The notes under the pieces are model-generated. The model was not told the DNA's origin. It did no database searches and saw only the letters and a list, made by a program, of their open reading frames with translations. A stretch of DNA of 64,000 nucleotides, from assembly GCF_020554845.1 (NCBI RefSeq), contig NZ_JAJCIA010000018.1:19622-83621 (forward strand). Reading direction: 5' to 3'. Of the stretch, positions 26,264 through 35,827 are shown in pieces; within the stretch, counting starts at the first letter, position 1, and each line of letters starts with the position of its first letter. Both the position numbers and the translations under genes were made by a program. The DNA is from Blautia faecis (GTDB taxonomy: Bacteria; Bacillota; Clostridia; Lachnospirales; Lachnospiraceae).

Positions 26264-28342
26264 TTAATTTTCTTTTTCATCCTTCGGCCTGGCTTCTACA
26301 TAGCCGCAGGTTTCCTGGCTGCACACCAGTTTATTTCCTTTTTCCACCATGTAGCTTCCGCACACCGGACATTTCTTATCCGATGGCTTCTGCCATGACA
26401 TAAAGTCACATTCCGGATTATCTTCACAACCATAATACTTACGGCCTTTCTTCGTCTTCTTAAGCACCACTTCCTTACCACACTTCGGGCAGGCTACACC
26501 AATCTTTTCATAATAAGGCTTGGTATTGCGGCATTCCGGAAATCCCGGGCATGCAAGGAAACGTCCGTGAGGACCATATTTAATCACCATATGACGACCG
26601 CAGTTATCACAGATCACATCGGTCTCTTCATCATGGATGTCTACTTTCTCCAGCTCTTCCTGGGCAGCATCCACATCATGTTTCAGATCCGGATAGAAGT
26701 TCCGGACTACTGTCTTCCACTGTACAGTACCATTCTCCACACAGTCCAGAAGTCCCTCCATGGTAGCCGTGAAATTCACGTCCACAATGCTTGGGAACGC
26801 CTGCTTCATAATACTGTTTACCACCTCGCCCAGCTCTGTCACATAAAGGTTACGCTGCTCCTTGGAAACATAGCGGCGGCTGATAATGGTGGTGATGGTC
26901 GGCGCATAAGTACTCGGACGGCCGATTCCAAGCTCCTCCATGGTCTTTACCAGGGAAGCCTCTGTATAATGTGCCGGCGGCTGGGTAAAATGCTGTTCCG
27001 GCTTTAACTCTTTCAGTTTCAGCTTCATGCCTTTACTCAGGCTTTGGCTTAACACATTTCCCTTCTTCATATCCTCTTCCTGCATATATACCGAAAGGAA
27101 GCCTTCAAATGCTACCTTGGAAGCGGACACAGTGAACGTATAGTCTCCACCAGCCACTTTTACAGAGGTAGTCTCATACTTCGCAGGAGCCATACGGCTG
27201 GCCGCAAAACGCTTCCAGATCAGCTGATACAAACGGAACTGATCTCGTGTAAGGGATTCTTTTATCTGTACAGGTGTACGGCTGATATCAGTTGGGCGGA
27301 TAGCCTCATGAGCATCCTGGATCTTCTGTCCCTTCTTCACTGTCTTGGCTGTTTCTGACACATATTCTTCTCCATACTGGCTGCTGATGTAGCTTCTTGC
27401 TGCCGCATCTGCCTCGTCAGAAATACGTACAGAATCAGTACGAAGGTATGTGATCACACCTACAGTACCGTTGCCCTTGATATCAACACCCTCATAAAGC
27501 TGCTGTGCCAGACGCATAGTCTTCTGGGTGGAAAAATTCAGTGTTTTGGATGCCTCCTGCTGCAGGGTACTGGTAGTGAAAGGAAGCGGAGCATTCTTGA
27601 TTCTCTCGCCTTTTTTCACCTCAGAGATCTCAAATTCTTCGTTCTCAAGAACCTTAAGAATCTCATCCATCTCAGCTTTATTGTGGATATCCATCTTCTT
27701 GTCTGTTCCGTAGAATTTAGCCTCCAGAGGCTTTTTCTCGCCATCCACAAGGAATTCACCATTCAGGCTCCAGTATTCTTCCGGGATAAAAGAATTAATC
27801 TCCTCCTCCCTGTCACAGATGATGCGAAGTGCAACAGACTGCACACGGCCGGCACTTAAGCCTCTCTTTACTTTCGCCCAGAGAAGCGGACTGATGGTAT
27901 ACCCCACCATACGGTCCAGCATTCTTCTCGCCTGCTGTGCATCTACAAGATTCATATTCAGACCGCGTGCATGCTTCAGGGAATCCTTTACAGCAGTCTT
28001 TGTGATCTCATTGAAAGTGATTCGGTGCATTTTATCCGGATCTTCTTTCAGAGCCTGCATCAAGTGCCAGGAAATTGCTTCTCCTTCACGGTCAGGGTCA
28101 GTGGCAAGATAAATCTTATCAGCTTTTTTGGCTGCCTTGCGAAGTTTGGCAAGCAATTCCCCCTTACCACGGATGGTTATATATTTCGGCTCGAAATCAT
28201 TCTCCACATCTATTCCAAACTGACTCTTGGGAAAATCACGGACATGTCCGTTAGATGCCTCTACCTCATAATTTGCCCCAAGAAATTTCTTTATTGTCTT
28301 TACTTTTGCAGGTGACTCAACTATCACCAGATATTTAGCCAT
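26264..28342 (-). CDS. topA: DNA topoisomerase I (type IA)
   Basis: 692 residues. TOPRIM domain at the N-terminus (YLVIVESPAKVKTIKKFLG, ATDPDREGEAISWHL), catalytic tyrosine in GVITYLRTDSVRIS (about 300), and three C-terminal zinc-ribbon-like modules (CDNCGRHMV...CPGFPEC, CPKCGKEVV...CEDNPEC, CPVCG...CSQETCG). It relaxes negative supercoils in the cytosol. It starts 43 bases after dprA and is probably co-transcribed with it. Confidence 0.98.
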   Translation of the reverse strand: MAKYLVIVESPAKVKTIKKFLGANYEVEASNGHVRDFPKSQFGIDVENDFEPKYITIRGKGELLAKLRKAAKKADKIYLATDPDREGEAISWHLMQALKEDPDKMHRITFNEITKTAVKDSLKHARGLNMNLVDAQQARRMLDRMVGYTISPLLWAKVKRGLSAGRVQSVALRIICDREEEINSFIPEEYWSLNGEFLVDGEKKPLEAKFYGTDKKMDIHNKAEMDEILKVLENEEFEISEVKKGERIKNAPLPFTTSTLQQEASKTLNFSTQKTMRLAQQLYEGVDIKGNGTVGVITYLRTDSVRISDEADAAARSYISSQYGEEYVSETAKTVKKGQKIQDAHEAIRPTDISRTPVQIKESLTRDQFRLYQLIWKRFAASRMAPAKYETTSVKVAGGDYTFTVSASKVAFEGFLSVYMQEEDMKKGNVLSQSLSKGMKLKLKELKPEQHFTQPPAHYTEASLVKTMEELGIGRPSTYAPTITTIISRRYVSKEQRNLYVTELGEVVNSIMKQAFPSIVDVNFTATMEGLLDCVENGTVQWKTVVRNFYPDLKHDVDAAQEELEKVDIHDEETDVICDNCGRHMVIKYGPHGRFLACPGFPECRNTKPYYEKIGVACPKCGKEVVLKKTKKGRKYYGCEDNPECDFMSWQKPSDKKCPVCGSYMVEKGNKLVCSQETCGYVEARPKDEKEN

Positions 28343-28384
28343 ACTACCTCTCCTACTTTGTATTCAGTCTACATACACTACAAA

Positions 28385-29269
28385 TTATCCCCCTGATATT
28401 CTGTAGTATTGTCTGCCTGTCTCTCCCACAAGCCCCATTAGCTGAAGTTCTGTCAGAAGAGCACAGACTTTTGATGCTGAAAAACCGGTTTTTCGTATTA
28501 AATTATCCAGATTTTCAGGTCGTAAATCGAGACCACTATACACCAAATCCAAATCCGGCGCAAGCCCCAACTTCTTTTTTTCCACATTTTGAGGTCTGTT
28601 TTTTGCCTCAATTCCCCATTCCATAAGCATGATTTCCGGGCTGTAAGCGATTCCTGCACCATCGAAAATCAGCTTGTTGCAGCCTCTGCTCAGTTCCTCT
28701 GTCACAGCTCCCGGAAGGGCATAAACACTGTGTCCATGTTCCAGGGCAAAGTTTGCAGTGATCAGGGAACCGCTCTGTTCCTTGGCTTCTACCACAAGAA
28801 CAGCATCGGAAAGTCCGCTGATGATTCGGTTTCTTGCCGGAAAAGCCCAGTTCACAGGCGGAGAGCCCGGGGGAAGCTCGCTGATGATCCCGCCGCCTTT
28901 TTCCAGGATCCGCTGATAAAGCCATCTGTTGGAATTGGGATAACACACGTCCACTCCGCTTCCCAGCACTGCAAAAGTAGGAGTGTCCGTATCCAGTGCA
29001 CCTTTATGCCCCTCTGCATCAATCCCTCTTGCCATTCCACTGATGATCTGCACACCGTAGCTTGCCATGGTCCTTGCATATTTAAATGCCTGACATCTGC
29101 CATAAGGACTGCACATGCGGGCACCTACCACTGCTGCAGCAGGCTTCTTCGGATCTGGCAGGTTTCCGATGTAGTACAGTTTTTTTGGCATTCCGGAAAG
29201 TTTTCTCAAACGATCTGGAAAATTGGAATCCTCTATAGTTAAACATTTGATTTTCTGCATTGCTTCCAT
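28385..29269 (-). CDS. dprA: DNA-processing protein DprA (Smf)
   Basis: About 294 residues. The Rossmann core is visible: AAAVVGARMCSPYGRC, IISGMARGIDAEGHKGAL, TFAVLGSGVDVCYPNSNRWL, and GSLITANFALEHGHSVYALPG, plus a small C-terminal winged helix. DprA binds incoming single-stranded DNA and loads RecA during natural transformation. The ATG at 29269 has GGGAGG nine bases upstream and is preferred to the longer frame at 29311, which begins one base after the comM stop. Confidence 0.96.
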   Translation of the reverse strand: MEAMQKIKCLTIEDSNFPDRLRKLSGMPKKLYYIGNLPDPKKPAAAVVGARMCSPYGRCQAFKYARTMASYGVQIISGMARGIDAEGHKGALDTDTPTFAVLGSGVDVCYPNSNRWLYQRILEKGGGIISELPPGSPPVNWAFPARNRIISGLSDAVLVVEAKEQSGSLITANFALEHGHSVYALPGAVTEELSRGCNKLIFDGAGIAYSPEIMLMEWGIEAKNRPQNVEKKKLGLAPDLDLVYSGLDLRPENLDNLIRKTGFSASKVCALLTELQLMGLVGETGRQYYRISGG

Positions 29270-29311
29270 ACTAAAATACCTCCCTGCGTGCGGTTTTATG
29301 AATAAATTCAT

Positions 29312-30901
29312 TCAGCTTCTGTACTTCTTATCAAATGCTTTGTAAGTAAGGGCTTCTGCAACATGTCTTGTGTGTATCAGTTCCTCTCCTTCCATATCCG
29401 CAATGGTGCGTGAAACCTTCAGAATCCGGTGATAGGATCTTGCACTGAGTTCCATAAGCTCAAAAGCATTTTTTGCCACCTGAAAGGCATTCTCTGTCAG
29501 CACACAGTATTTCCGGATCTGCTTCCCGGACAGTTCTCCGTTGAAACAGATTTTCTCATTCTGGTAGCGTTTCTGCTGTATTCTTCTGGCTTTTTCCACT
29601 CTTTTCCGGATAAGGGCAGAACTTTCTCCTGGTTTTTCTTCTGAGATCTGGGAAAAATTAACAGGCGGCACATCTGCACATAGATCGATCCGCTCCAGAA
29701 GGGGCTGGCTCAGCTTATGAAGATAATGACTCACCTCGCCAGGTGTGCACCTGCATTTATTCATATCCGGATAATAGCCGCAGGGACAGGGGTTCATGGC
29801 TGCTACCAGAATAAATCCCGCCGGAAACACATACGTTCCACTTGCCCTTGACAGCTGGATCTGCTTGTCCTCCAGGGGCTGCCGCAGCACTTCCAGGCTA
29901 CCTCTTGCAAATTCCGGCATTTCATCCAGAAACAGAACGCCTCTGTGAGCCAGGGTCACTTCACCGGGACCCGGGATTCTTCCGCCTCCAGCCAGAGCTG
30001 CAGACGAACTGGTATGATGCGGACTTCGAAAGGGTCTTGCCTTAATTAATGGTCTCTTTGGACTTAAAAGTCCAGCAATGCTGTAGATTTTTGTAAGCTC
30101 CAGGCTTTCCTCAAAAGTAAGAGAGGGCATGATCGTAGGTATTCTTTTGGCAAGCATGGTCTTCCCAGTGCCCGGAGGGCCGATAAACAGGATGTTGTGA
30201 AATCCGCTGACTGCAATCTCAGCAGCTCTTCTGGCACTCTCCTGACCACAGATTTCCCCGAAATCCACCAGACTCTCTTCTACGTGATTCTCTTCTGAAT
30301 TTTCCTCTGAAAACGGATTTTCTTTTCCAAATGCATTCGGATCTGAGACAAGCTTCAAAACTTCTTTTATATTTTGGACTCCGACCACTTTCATATCCTT
30401 CACCAAAGCTCCTTCTGCCAGATTTTCAAACGGAATGATACAATACCGGCATCCCAGTTCCCTTGCCCGGATCACTCTTGGCAGCACTCCGGATACACTC
30501 CTTACCTCCCCATTCAGACTGAGTTCGCCAACCACCATTACATTCCGAAGAAGCTGTGGTTCTATAAATCCCGATGCTGCCAGCACTGCTGCTGCCACAG
30601 GCAGGTCAAAACCAGCCCCTTCTTTTCGCAGATCAGCAGGTGCCAGATTCACAGTCACCTTCTTAGGCGGCAGACTGATCCCATTATTTTTTAACGCTGT
30701 GCGCACTCTGTCCTGTGCTTCTTTCACCTGGGTGCTGGGAAATCCAACCATAGTAAAACAAGGCAGACCGCTGCTTACATCAGCTTCCACCTGAACCGGG
30801 CAGACTTCCATTCCTGAAATCGCCGCTGATAAAACACTTGCAAACAATCTTATCCCTTTCTGCAGATACAGTCCTTCCCCATACCGAACCTGTTCTGCCA
30901 T
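29312..30901 (-). CDS. comM: YifB/ComM family magnesium-chelatase-like AAA+ ATPase
   Basis: 529 residues. An N-terminal Lon-protease-like fold (LSAAISGMEVCPVQVEADVS, KVTVNLAPADLRKEGAGFDLPVA) is followed by the AAA+ core with Walker A GPPGTGKTMLAKR, Walker B VLFLDEMPEF and AAMNPCPCGYYPD, and a C-terminal Mg-chelatase-like region. ComM homologues drive branch migration during integration of transforming DNA, fitting the adjacent dprA. Confidence 0.95.
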   Translation of the reverse strand: MAEQVRYGEGLYLQKGIRLFASVLSAAISGMEVCPVQVEADVSSGLPCFTMVGFPSTQVKEAQDRVRTALKNNGISLPPKKVTVNLAPADLRKEGAGFDLPVAAAVLAASGFIEPQLLRNVMVVGELSLNGEVRSVSGVLPRVIRARELGCRYCIIPFENLAEGALVKDMKVVGVQNIKEVLKLVSDPNAFGKENPFSEENSEENHVEESLVDFGEICGQESARRAAEIAVSGFHNILFIGPPGTGKTMLAKRIPTIMPSLTFEESLELTKIYSIAGLLSPKRPLIKARPFRSPHHTSSSAALAGGGRIPGPGEVTLAHRGVLFLDEMPEFARGSLEVLRQPLEDKQIQLSRASGTYVFPAGFILVAAMNPCPCGYYPDMNKCRCTPGEVSHYLHKLSQPLLERIDLCADVPPVNFSQISEEKPGESSALIRKRVEKARRIQQKRYQNEKICFNGELSGKQIRKYCVLTENAFQVAKNAFELMELSARSYHRILKVSRTIADMEGEELIHTRHVAEALTYKAFDKKYRS

Positions 30902-30969
30902 TTCAATGTATCTCTGGAATAAAAAAGAATAAAAGTTAAAAAGATATGATTAAAAGATATATAAAATTC

Positions 30970-30998
30970 ATTATAGCCCATTTTGCTCTGAATTGCAA
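30970..30998 (-). promoter_or_regulatory. Promoter of comM-dprA-topA
   Basis: TTGCAA (30993-30998), 17-base spacer, TATAAT (30970-30975) on the minus strand. The -35 lies in the symmetric ATTGCAAT, which could also serve the divergent regulator gene. Confidence 0.7.
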
Positions 30999-31110
30999 TA
31001 GTGCATTTCGTTCTGATTTATACTTTCTGAAAGGATTCGGGGACAGACGGTTTTCGTTGTTCGTTACATTTGGTCCCTGCAGACTCTACAGAAGAAAAAG
31101 AGGTGAACCT

Positions 31111-31323
31111 ATGAAATTTCAGAGAATTCAAGACCTTCGGACAGACGCTGATCTGTCCCAGAAGCAGATCAGTGATATCCTTCACATCAGCCAGCGTTCC
31201 TACTCCCACTACGAAACTGGCTCCAGGAACATTCCAATCGAAATGCTGATCCGCCTTGCAAATTATTATGAAACCAGCATTGACTATCTGGTTGGCCGTA
31301 CTGATAATAAAAAAATGCCGTAA
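31111..31323 (+). CDS. Small Cro/CI-type (XRE) helix-turn-helix regulator
   Basis: 70 residues, almost all one HTH domain: RIQDLRTDADLSQKQISDIL with recognition helix ISQRSYSHYETGSRNIP, then MLIRLANYYETSIDYLVGR. Cytosolic DNA-binding protein with no extra sensing domain. ATG at 31111 has GAGGTG; the longer in-frame sequence upstream has no ribosome site. It is divergent from comM and the nearest plus-strand gene; its target is unknown. Confidence 0.9.
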   Translation: MKFQRIQDLRTDADLSQKQISDILHISQRSYSHYETGSRNIPIEMLIRLANYYETSIDYLVGRTDNKKMP

Positions 31324-31343
31324 TTGCAAAGGTACTGAACAGG

Positions 31344-31382
31344 TACAAAATGAGGGGGATGCGATTTCCCCCTCATTTTGTA
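31344..31382. terminator. Strong bidirectional hairpin between convergent genes
   Basis: Perfect 15-base stem (31344-31358 with 31368-31382) containing GAGGGGG/CCCCCTC and AAAA/TTTT flanks. It stands between the HTH gene (+) and the YARHG gene (-). Confidence 0.85.
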
Positions 31383-31445
31383 TACCATAAATAAAGTTAT
31401 TACCATTCACTCGTAACATTCCGTAAAGTATTTTTCATATATCCG

Positions 31446-32381
31446 TTACTTTCCTTCACTTCGAAGCTTTCCTTCCGTATCTGCAATTTTCTGAATATTT
31501 GCGACTTCATATTCATTAAACACAGAAGTATCTGCATCAAAGGTCTCCGGCTCCACAGTTCCCTTATACCAGGATTTACTGTTAAAATAATCCGCAATTC
31601 TCTGTGTCACAAATTTCCTGCCATGTCGGGCGTAAATCTCATTTTTCGCCAGTTCCAGCTGGTCAGATGAATAGCCCGACAAATCCTCATCTGTAAGATA
31701 TCGGCTGTTGCTGTCCGGGAATATATAATCCCGGGAAGAGAGATCCGTTTTATCTGTATTATCAGCCGGAGTCACTGAAGGTGCCTGTGTCACTGAAGCG
31801 GCTTTCTCCCTTGTAAGGACCCCATCTACCTTTGGTGTCACCCCGGCACCCTCTGCAGGGGAAGCTGTATTTAGGCGCAGATAAAGTCTGCCCTGATCAA
31901 AGGTCATATTTCCACGCACCTGGTTTCCCCAGGAATCTGTAAAGGAAAGCTTTGCTGCATTTCCAGCCACTTTTGCAGTGTCCGAAGCTTCCGAAACCTT
32001 AGTGCCGGCATTGTCACCAGCCTGAGAAAAAGTAAAAGTAACAGACTTCAGGGTAAGGTCGTCTATAGACAGTGTCACCAGTCCATCCTTACTGTACCAG
32101 GTTCCCATATAATCATTTGCCACGAACGCCGGTGCCCGGGTGATCACAGGAGTCGGTGTCACTGTGGCCGTAGGCTCCGGTGTGGGCGTGGCTGTAGCCG
32201 CTGGAGTCGGTGTCACTGTGGGCACCCTTTCCAAAGCCTCAATAGCAGCCTTCTTCTGCTGCTCCTTCTGAATCTTTTTCTTATGTTCGGCAAACAGAAG
32301 CCCCGCTGCTCCAATCATGATAAATATGGCGATCAAGGCAAACAGCGTTGCTTTTAGTACATCTTTGTTGTGCTTTTTCAC
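31446..32381 (-). CDS. YARHG-domain protein with membrane anchor and Thr/Pro-rich linker
   Basis: 311 residues. Transmembrane segment about 9-30, then a long TPTP-type Thr/Pro/Ala linker (about 53-85), a beta-rich middle domain (about 88-200) and a C-terminal YARHG domain (LAKNEIYARHGRKF about 255, with WYKG). The Thr/Pro linker and topology suggest an extracytoplasmic protein that spans the wall. Function is unknown. It starts with GTG at 32381 behind AGGAGGTGA. It follows the purF-like gene by 17 bases, so it belongs to the same transcript. Confidence 0.85.
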   Translation of the reverse strand: MKKHNKDVLKATLFALIAIFIMIGAAGLLFAEHKKKIQKEQQKKAAIEALERVPTVTPTPAATATPTPEPTATVTPTPVITRAPAFVANDYMGTWYSKDGLVTLSIDDLTLKSVTFTFSQAGDNAGTKVSEASDTAKVAGNAAKLSFTDSWGNQVRGNMTFDQGRLYLRLNTASPAEGAGVTPKVDGVLTREKAASVTQAPSVTPADNTDKTDLSSRDYIFPDSNSRYLTDEDLSGYSSDQLELAKNEIYARHGRKFVTQRIADYFNSKSWYKGTVEPETFDADTSVFNEYEVANIQKIADTEGKLRSEGK

Positions 32382-32398
32382 AGGCAGTCACCTCCTGT

Positions 32399-33814
32399 TT
32401 ATTCCTGTCCGTTCCAGCAATAAGTGCAAAGCTTGCACGGTTCAATATCAATTGACTTCTTCAGATCATCCAGACGATGATATTTCAGGGATGTAAAATT
32501 CAGTTCCTTGCGGATTTCTTCCAGCATTTCTTTGTAGTTTGTAGAATCCGGATTTGCATAATCCTGCAAAATCCTGTCTGATACATTGTCCCCTTCACGT
32601 TTCGCAATGATCCTTCTTGTGATCAGATCCATCTCTGACTTAGAGCGTGAGAAATTCAGGTACTTACATCCATATAAAAGCGGCGGGCAGGCAGGTCTGA
32701 TATGAACCTCCTTAGCACCATTGTTATAGAGGAATTCTGTTGTCTCACGAAGCTGGGTACCTCTTACGATAGAGTCGTCAATCATAAGGAGGCTTTTATC
32801 TTTGATCAGTTTATGTACTGGGATCAGTTTCATTCTGGCGATAAGATTTCGCTGGCTCTGCTGAGTCGGCATAAAAGATCTTGGCCATGTGGGCGTATAT
32901 TTAATAAACGGACGGGCAAACGGCACACCAGAGCGGTTAGCATAGCCGATGGCATGTGCAATACCGGAATCCGGTACTCCTGCAACCAGATCCGGATTCA
33001 CTTCTCCGGCATCTCTTCCTGCCAGAATATCGCCGCATTTGTAACGCATTTCCTCTACATTTACCCCCTCATAAGTGGAGGTTGGATATCCATAATATAC
33101 CCAGAGGAAAGAACAGATTCGCATCTTGTCTCCTGGCTTCTGCAGAACCTGGGCTCCCTCCGGGGTAATAAAATCAATCTCTCCAGGTCCCAGCTCTTTC
33201 AGGTCTTCATAGCCAAGATTAATGTAGGCATGACTTTCAAAAGAAGCACAGCATGCATCTTCCTTCTTGCCGATTACAAGAGGAGTTCTTCCATAACGGT
33301 CGCGTGCTGCGTAAATGCCCTCCCCTGTCATAAGAAGAAGGGTCATAGAGCCCTCGATCATCTCCTGTGCATAGCGGATTCCCTCAACAATACTGTCCTT
33401 CTGATTGATCAGCGCTGCCGTTACCTCTGTAGGATTCACACTGCCACCGCTCATCTCCAGAAAATGGGTATGCCCGTCTTTGAAGCATTTCTCTACCAAA
33501 GCTTCTATATTATTGATCTTGCCTACTGTTGTAATTGCAAAATTTCCCAGATGGGAACGCACCAGAAGAGGCTGCGGTTCATTGTCAGAAATACAGCCTA
33601 TTCCAAGATTGCCTTCCATCTCTGCCACATCCTTGTCAAATTTGGTACGGAACGGTGAGTTCTCAATATTATGGATCACGCGGTTAAATCCACTGCTCCT
33701 GCTATAAACGGTCATTCCGCCCCTTCTTGTACCCAGATGGGAGTGATAATCAATTCCAAAAAAAAGATCCATTACACAATCAGACTTTGACGCAACACCA
33801 AAAATTCCACCCAT
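32399..33814 (-). CDS. purF: Amidophosphoribosyltransferase homologue lacking the catalytic cysteine
   Basis: 471 residues. The C-terminal phosphoribosyltransferase half is well preserved (GVPDSGIAHAIGYANRSG, the PRPP loop LLMIDDSIVRGTQ, and CKLCTYCWNG at the end). The N-terminal glutaminase half starts MGGIFGVASKSDC: canonical PurF begins with Met-Cys-Gly, the cysteine being the nucleophile after Met removal, and here it is Gly. The usual HxRYST block is replaced by GIGCISDNEPQPL. It may therefore use free ammonia, take ammonia from a partner, or have another role. It lies 15 bases after fbp. Confidence 0.8.
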   Translation of the reverse strand: MGGIFGVASKSDCVMDLFFGIDYHSHLGTRRGGMTVYSRSSGFNRVIHNIENSPFRTKFDKDVAEMEGNLGIGCISDNEPQPLLVRSHLGNFAITTVGKINNIEALVEKCFKDGHTHFLEMSGGSVNPTEVTAALINQKDSIVEGIRYAQEMIEGSMTLLLMTGEGIYAARDRYGRTPLVIGKKEDACCASFESHAYINLGYEDLKELGPGEIDFITPEGAQVLQKPGDKMRICSFLWVYYGYPTSTYEGVNVEEMRYKCGDILAGRDAGEVNPDLVAGVPDSGIAHAIGYANRSGVPFARPFIKYTPTWPRSFMPTQQSQRNLIARMKLIPVHKLIKDKSLLMIDDSIVRGTQLRETTEFLYNNGAKEVHIRPACPPLLYGCKYLNFSRSKSEMDLITRRIIAKREGDNVSDRILQDYANPDSTNYKEMLEEIRKELNFTSLKYHRLDDLKKSIDIEPCKLCTYCWNGQE

Positions 33815-33829
33815 TTTTCCTTAGTCTCC

Positions 33830-35788
33830 TTATTTTTTCTCCTTTATAACGCCTTTTCTGTAGGCATCCAAAAGCTGTTTCAGCTCCTGAATTCGTTCTT
33901 TCAGTGCCTTACCGTTATCCGTATCTCCCACAAGGGCACGCCTTGGATTATAGCGGACAGCCACACGGTTGGACACAATGTCCCTCTCTGTTTCCACTGC
34001 ATCTTCCGCCGAAGTAAAAGGCTCATGGGCAGTCAGGCTCAGACCATAGGAACTGTAAACAAGAGTATATCCGGCAATACCGGTCACATTCCGGTATGCC
34101 TCACAAAAACCACCGTCAATTACGATCACCTTGCCATCACATTTCACCGGATTCTCTCCCTCCAGCTGATGAACAGGCACGTGACCATTGATAATATGCC
34201 CCTCATCCGGATCCAGCCCGAATTCTTCCAGCATACGATTTACTACCTCTTCTTTTTCCCAGAGGTGATAGTAGGCATTCTTTTTCTCTTTGTGTGTCTC
34301 TTTATCTGCGATAAAATAACGCTCGAAGGTAGTCATTTTATCTTTTCCATAAAGGGGAGAATTAGGCCCGGCCCAGATATACCACAGAATATCCTGGCTT
34401 GCTTTCTTCTCCTTCTCATCTACGGTAAAAAAAGCTTTTCTTACGTAGGCTTCCAGTTTATCATAAAGTGCCTTGCCTTTACAAGTCTCACCGTAAATCT
34501 CAACCTCTTTCAGAGTTCCATCTTCGTTCAGCGGAATACTTCCATGGAAAAGAAGGTTCCCGTTATAGGTCTTATAAAGGCCGCCTTTATCCAGAAGCAG
34601 CTGCATGTGGTTCTGAAGCTTCTCGCAGTTTCGAAATGCTGAGCTCAGGCGCTCCACTACTTCTTTTTCCCCATCTGTCAGCTCATAAGGATGTTCCCAG
34701 TCAATGGTTGGAAAATGGGTGTCCAGAAGATTATGCACACTTCCATCCGGCAGCTGCACAGTGCCCTTCTCCGGATCAATCCCCTCCAGAACGCATCGAT
34801 TCTCCATATGAAAATCCGGATGTTCTTTCGCCAGTACCCCTTCCAGCTTAAACTGGATAATGGAAATGGCTTTGTGCATTTTCCTGCTCAGCTCTTTCTC
34901 AAGAGCATTGTAATTGGAAGGATTGCCATGTACTTCAAATACCTGGCAGGGATCATCCCCGTAAACCTCCATGGCAAAAGCAGCAAGAGGCATCATATTG
35001 ATTCCATAACCATCCTCCAGAATATCCAGATTGCCGTAACGGATACTGTTACGGATCACTGTGGCCATACAGGCAGCCTGTCCTACAGCGGCGCCCATCC
35101 ATACCACATCATGGTTTCCCCACTGAATATCCAGAGAATGATAATCCATCAGTCTGTCCATAATAAAATGAGGACCGGGACCTCTGTCATATATATCTCC
35201 AAGCACATGAAGGTGGTCTACAACCAGTCTCTGGATCAGTTCAGCAAGAGCGATAATGAAGTTCTCTGCCCTGCCGATATCTATAATGGTATCCACAATG
35301 GAATCGTAATAAGCCTCTTTATCCAGAACTTCTGCTTTCTCCGTGATCAGCTCTTCGATCACATATGCATAATCCGAAGGCAATGCCTTACGAACCTTGG
35401 ATCTGGTATATTTGGAGGCAGTTGTCTTGCACACTTCAATAAGACGGTACAGGGTGATCTTGTACCAGTTCTGCATATCAGACTCTTTTTTCTTCACATA
35501 GGCAATTTTTTCCTTCGGGTAATACACGAGAGTTGCCAGGGAACGCTTGTCACTGTTGCTTAAGGTATGTCCAAATACATCATCTATCTTCTTTCGCACA
35601 GCTCCCGAACCGTTTCGAAGCACATGGGAAAAAGCTTCGTACTCTCCGTGGATATCGGAAAGAAAATGCTCGGTGCCTTTTGGAAGATTGAGAATGGACT
35701 GAAGGTTGATGATCTCTGTAGAAGCCTTCCCGATAGTGGGGTAGAGCTCCGCCAGACGTTGTAGGTAGCGCAGTTCTTCTGTTTTCAT
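33830..35788 (-). CDS. fbp: Class III fructose-1,6-bisphosphatase
   Basis: About 652 residues, the Firmicutes type. Calcineurin-like metal motifs are FLSDIHGEYEAF (about 42), VLGDIYDRGPGPH, and WGNHDVVWMGAA; a large C-terminal half follows with INGHVPVHQ and IDGGFCEAYRN. It converts fructose-1,6-bisphosphate to fructose-6-phosphate in gluconeogenesis. ATG at 35788 is preceded by AGGAGG; the longer frame adds only six residues. Located 39 bases after polC in the same direction. Confidence 0.96.
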   Translation of the reverse strand: MKTEELRYLQRLAELYPTIGKASTEIINLQSILNLPKGTEHFLSDIHGEYEAFSHVLRNGSGAVRKKIDDVFGHTLSNSDKRSLATLVYYPKEKIAYVKKKESDMQNWYKITLYRLIEVCKTTASKYTRSKVRKALPSDYAYVIEELITEKAEVLDKEAYYDSIVDTIIDIGRAENFIIALAELIQRLVVDHLHVLGDIYDRGPGPHFIMDRLMDYHSLDIQWGNHDVVWMGAAVGQAACMATVIRNSIRYGNLDILEDGYGINMMPLAAFAMEVYGDDPCQVFEVHGNPSNYNALEKELSRKMHKAISIIQFKLEGVLAKEHPDFHMENRCVLEGIDPEKGTVQLPDGSVHNLLDTHFPTIDWEHPYELTDGEKEVVERLSSAFRNCEKLQNHMQLLLDKGGLYKTYNGNLLFHGSIPLNEDGTLKEVEIYGETCKGKALYDKLEAYVRKAFFTVDEKEKKASQDILWYIWAGPNSPLYGKDKMTTFERYFIADKETHKEKKNAYYHLWEKEEVVNRMLEEFGLDPDEGHIINGHVPVHQLEGENPVKCDGKVIVIDGGFCEAYRNVTGIAGYTLVYSSYGLSLTAHEPFTSAEDAVETERDIVSNRVAVRYNPRRALVGDTDNGKALKERIQELKQLLDAYRKGVIKEKK

Positions 35789-35827
35789 GGAACCTCCTAA
35801 ATTCATATTACTCTTATTTAACCAGCG

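Noticed and set aside
31038..31085. GGGGACAG...GTCCC imperfect hairpin upstream of the HTH regulator
   Set aside because: Only five to six bases pair around a long loop and there is no T tract; too weak to call.
32702..33658. A 318-residue open frame antisense to the purF-like gene
   Set aside because: No motif, no ribosome site, covered by conserved coding sequence on the minus strand.
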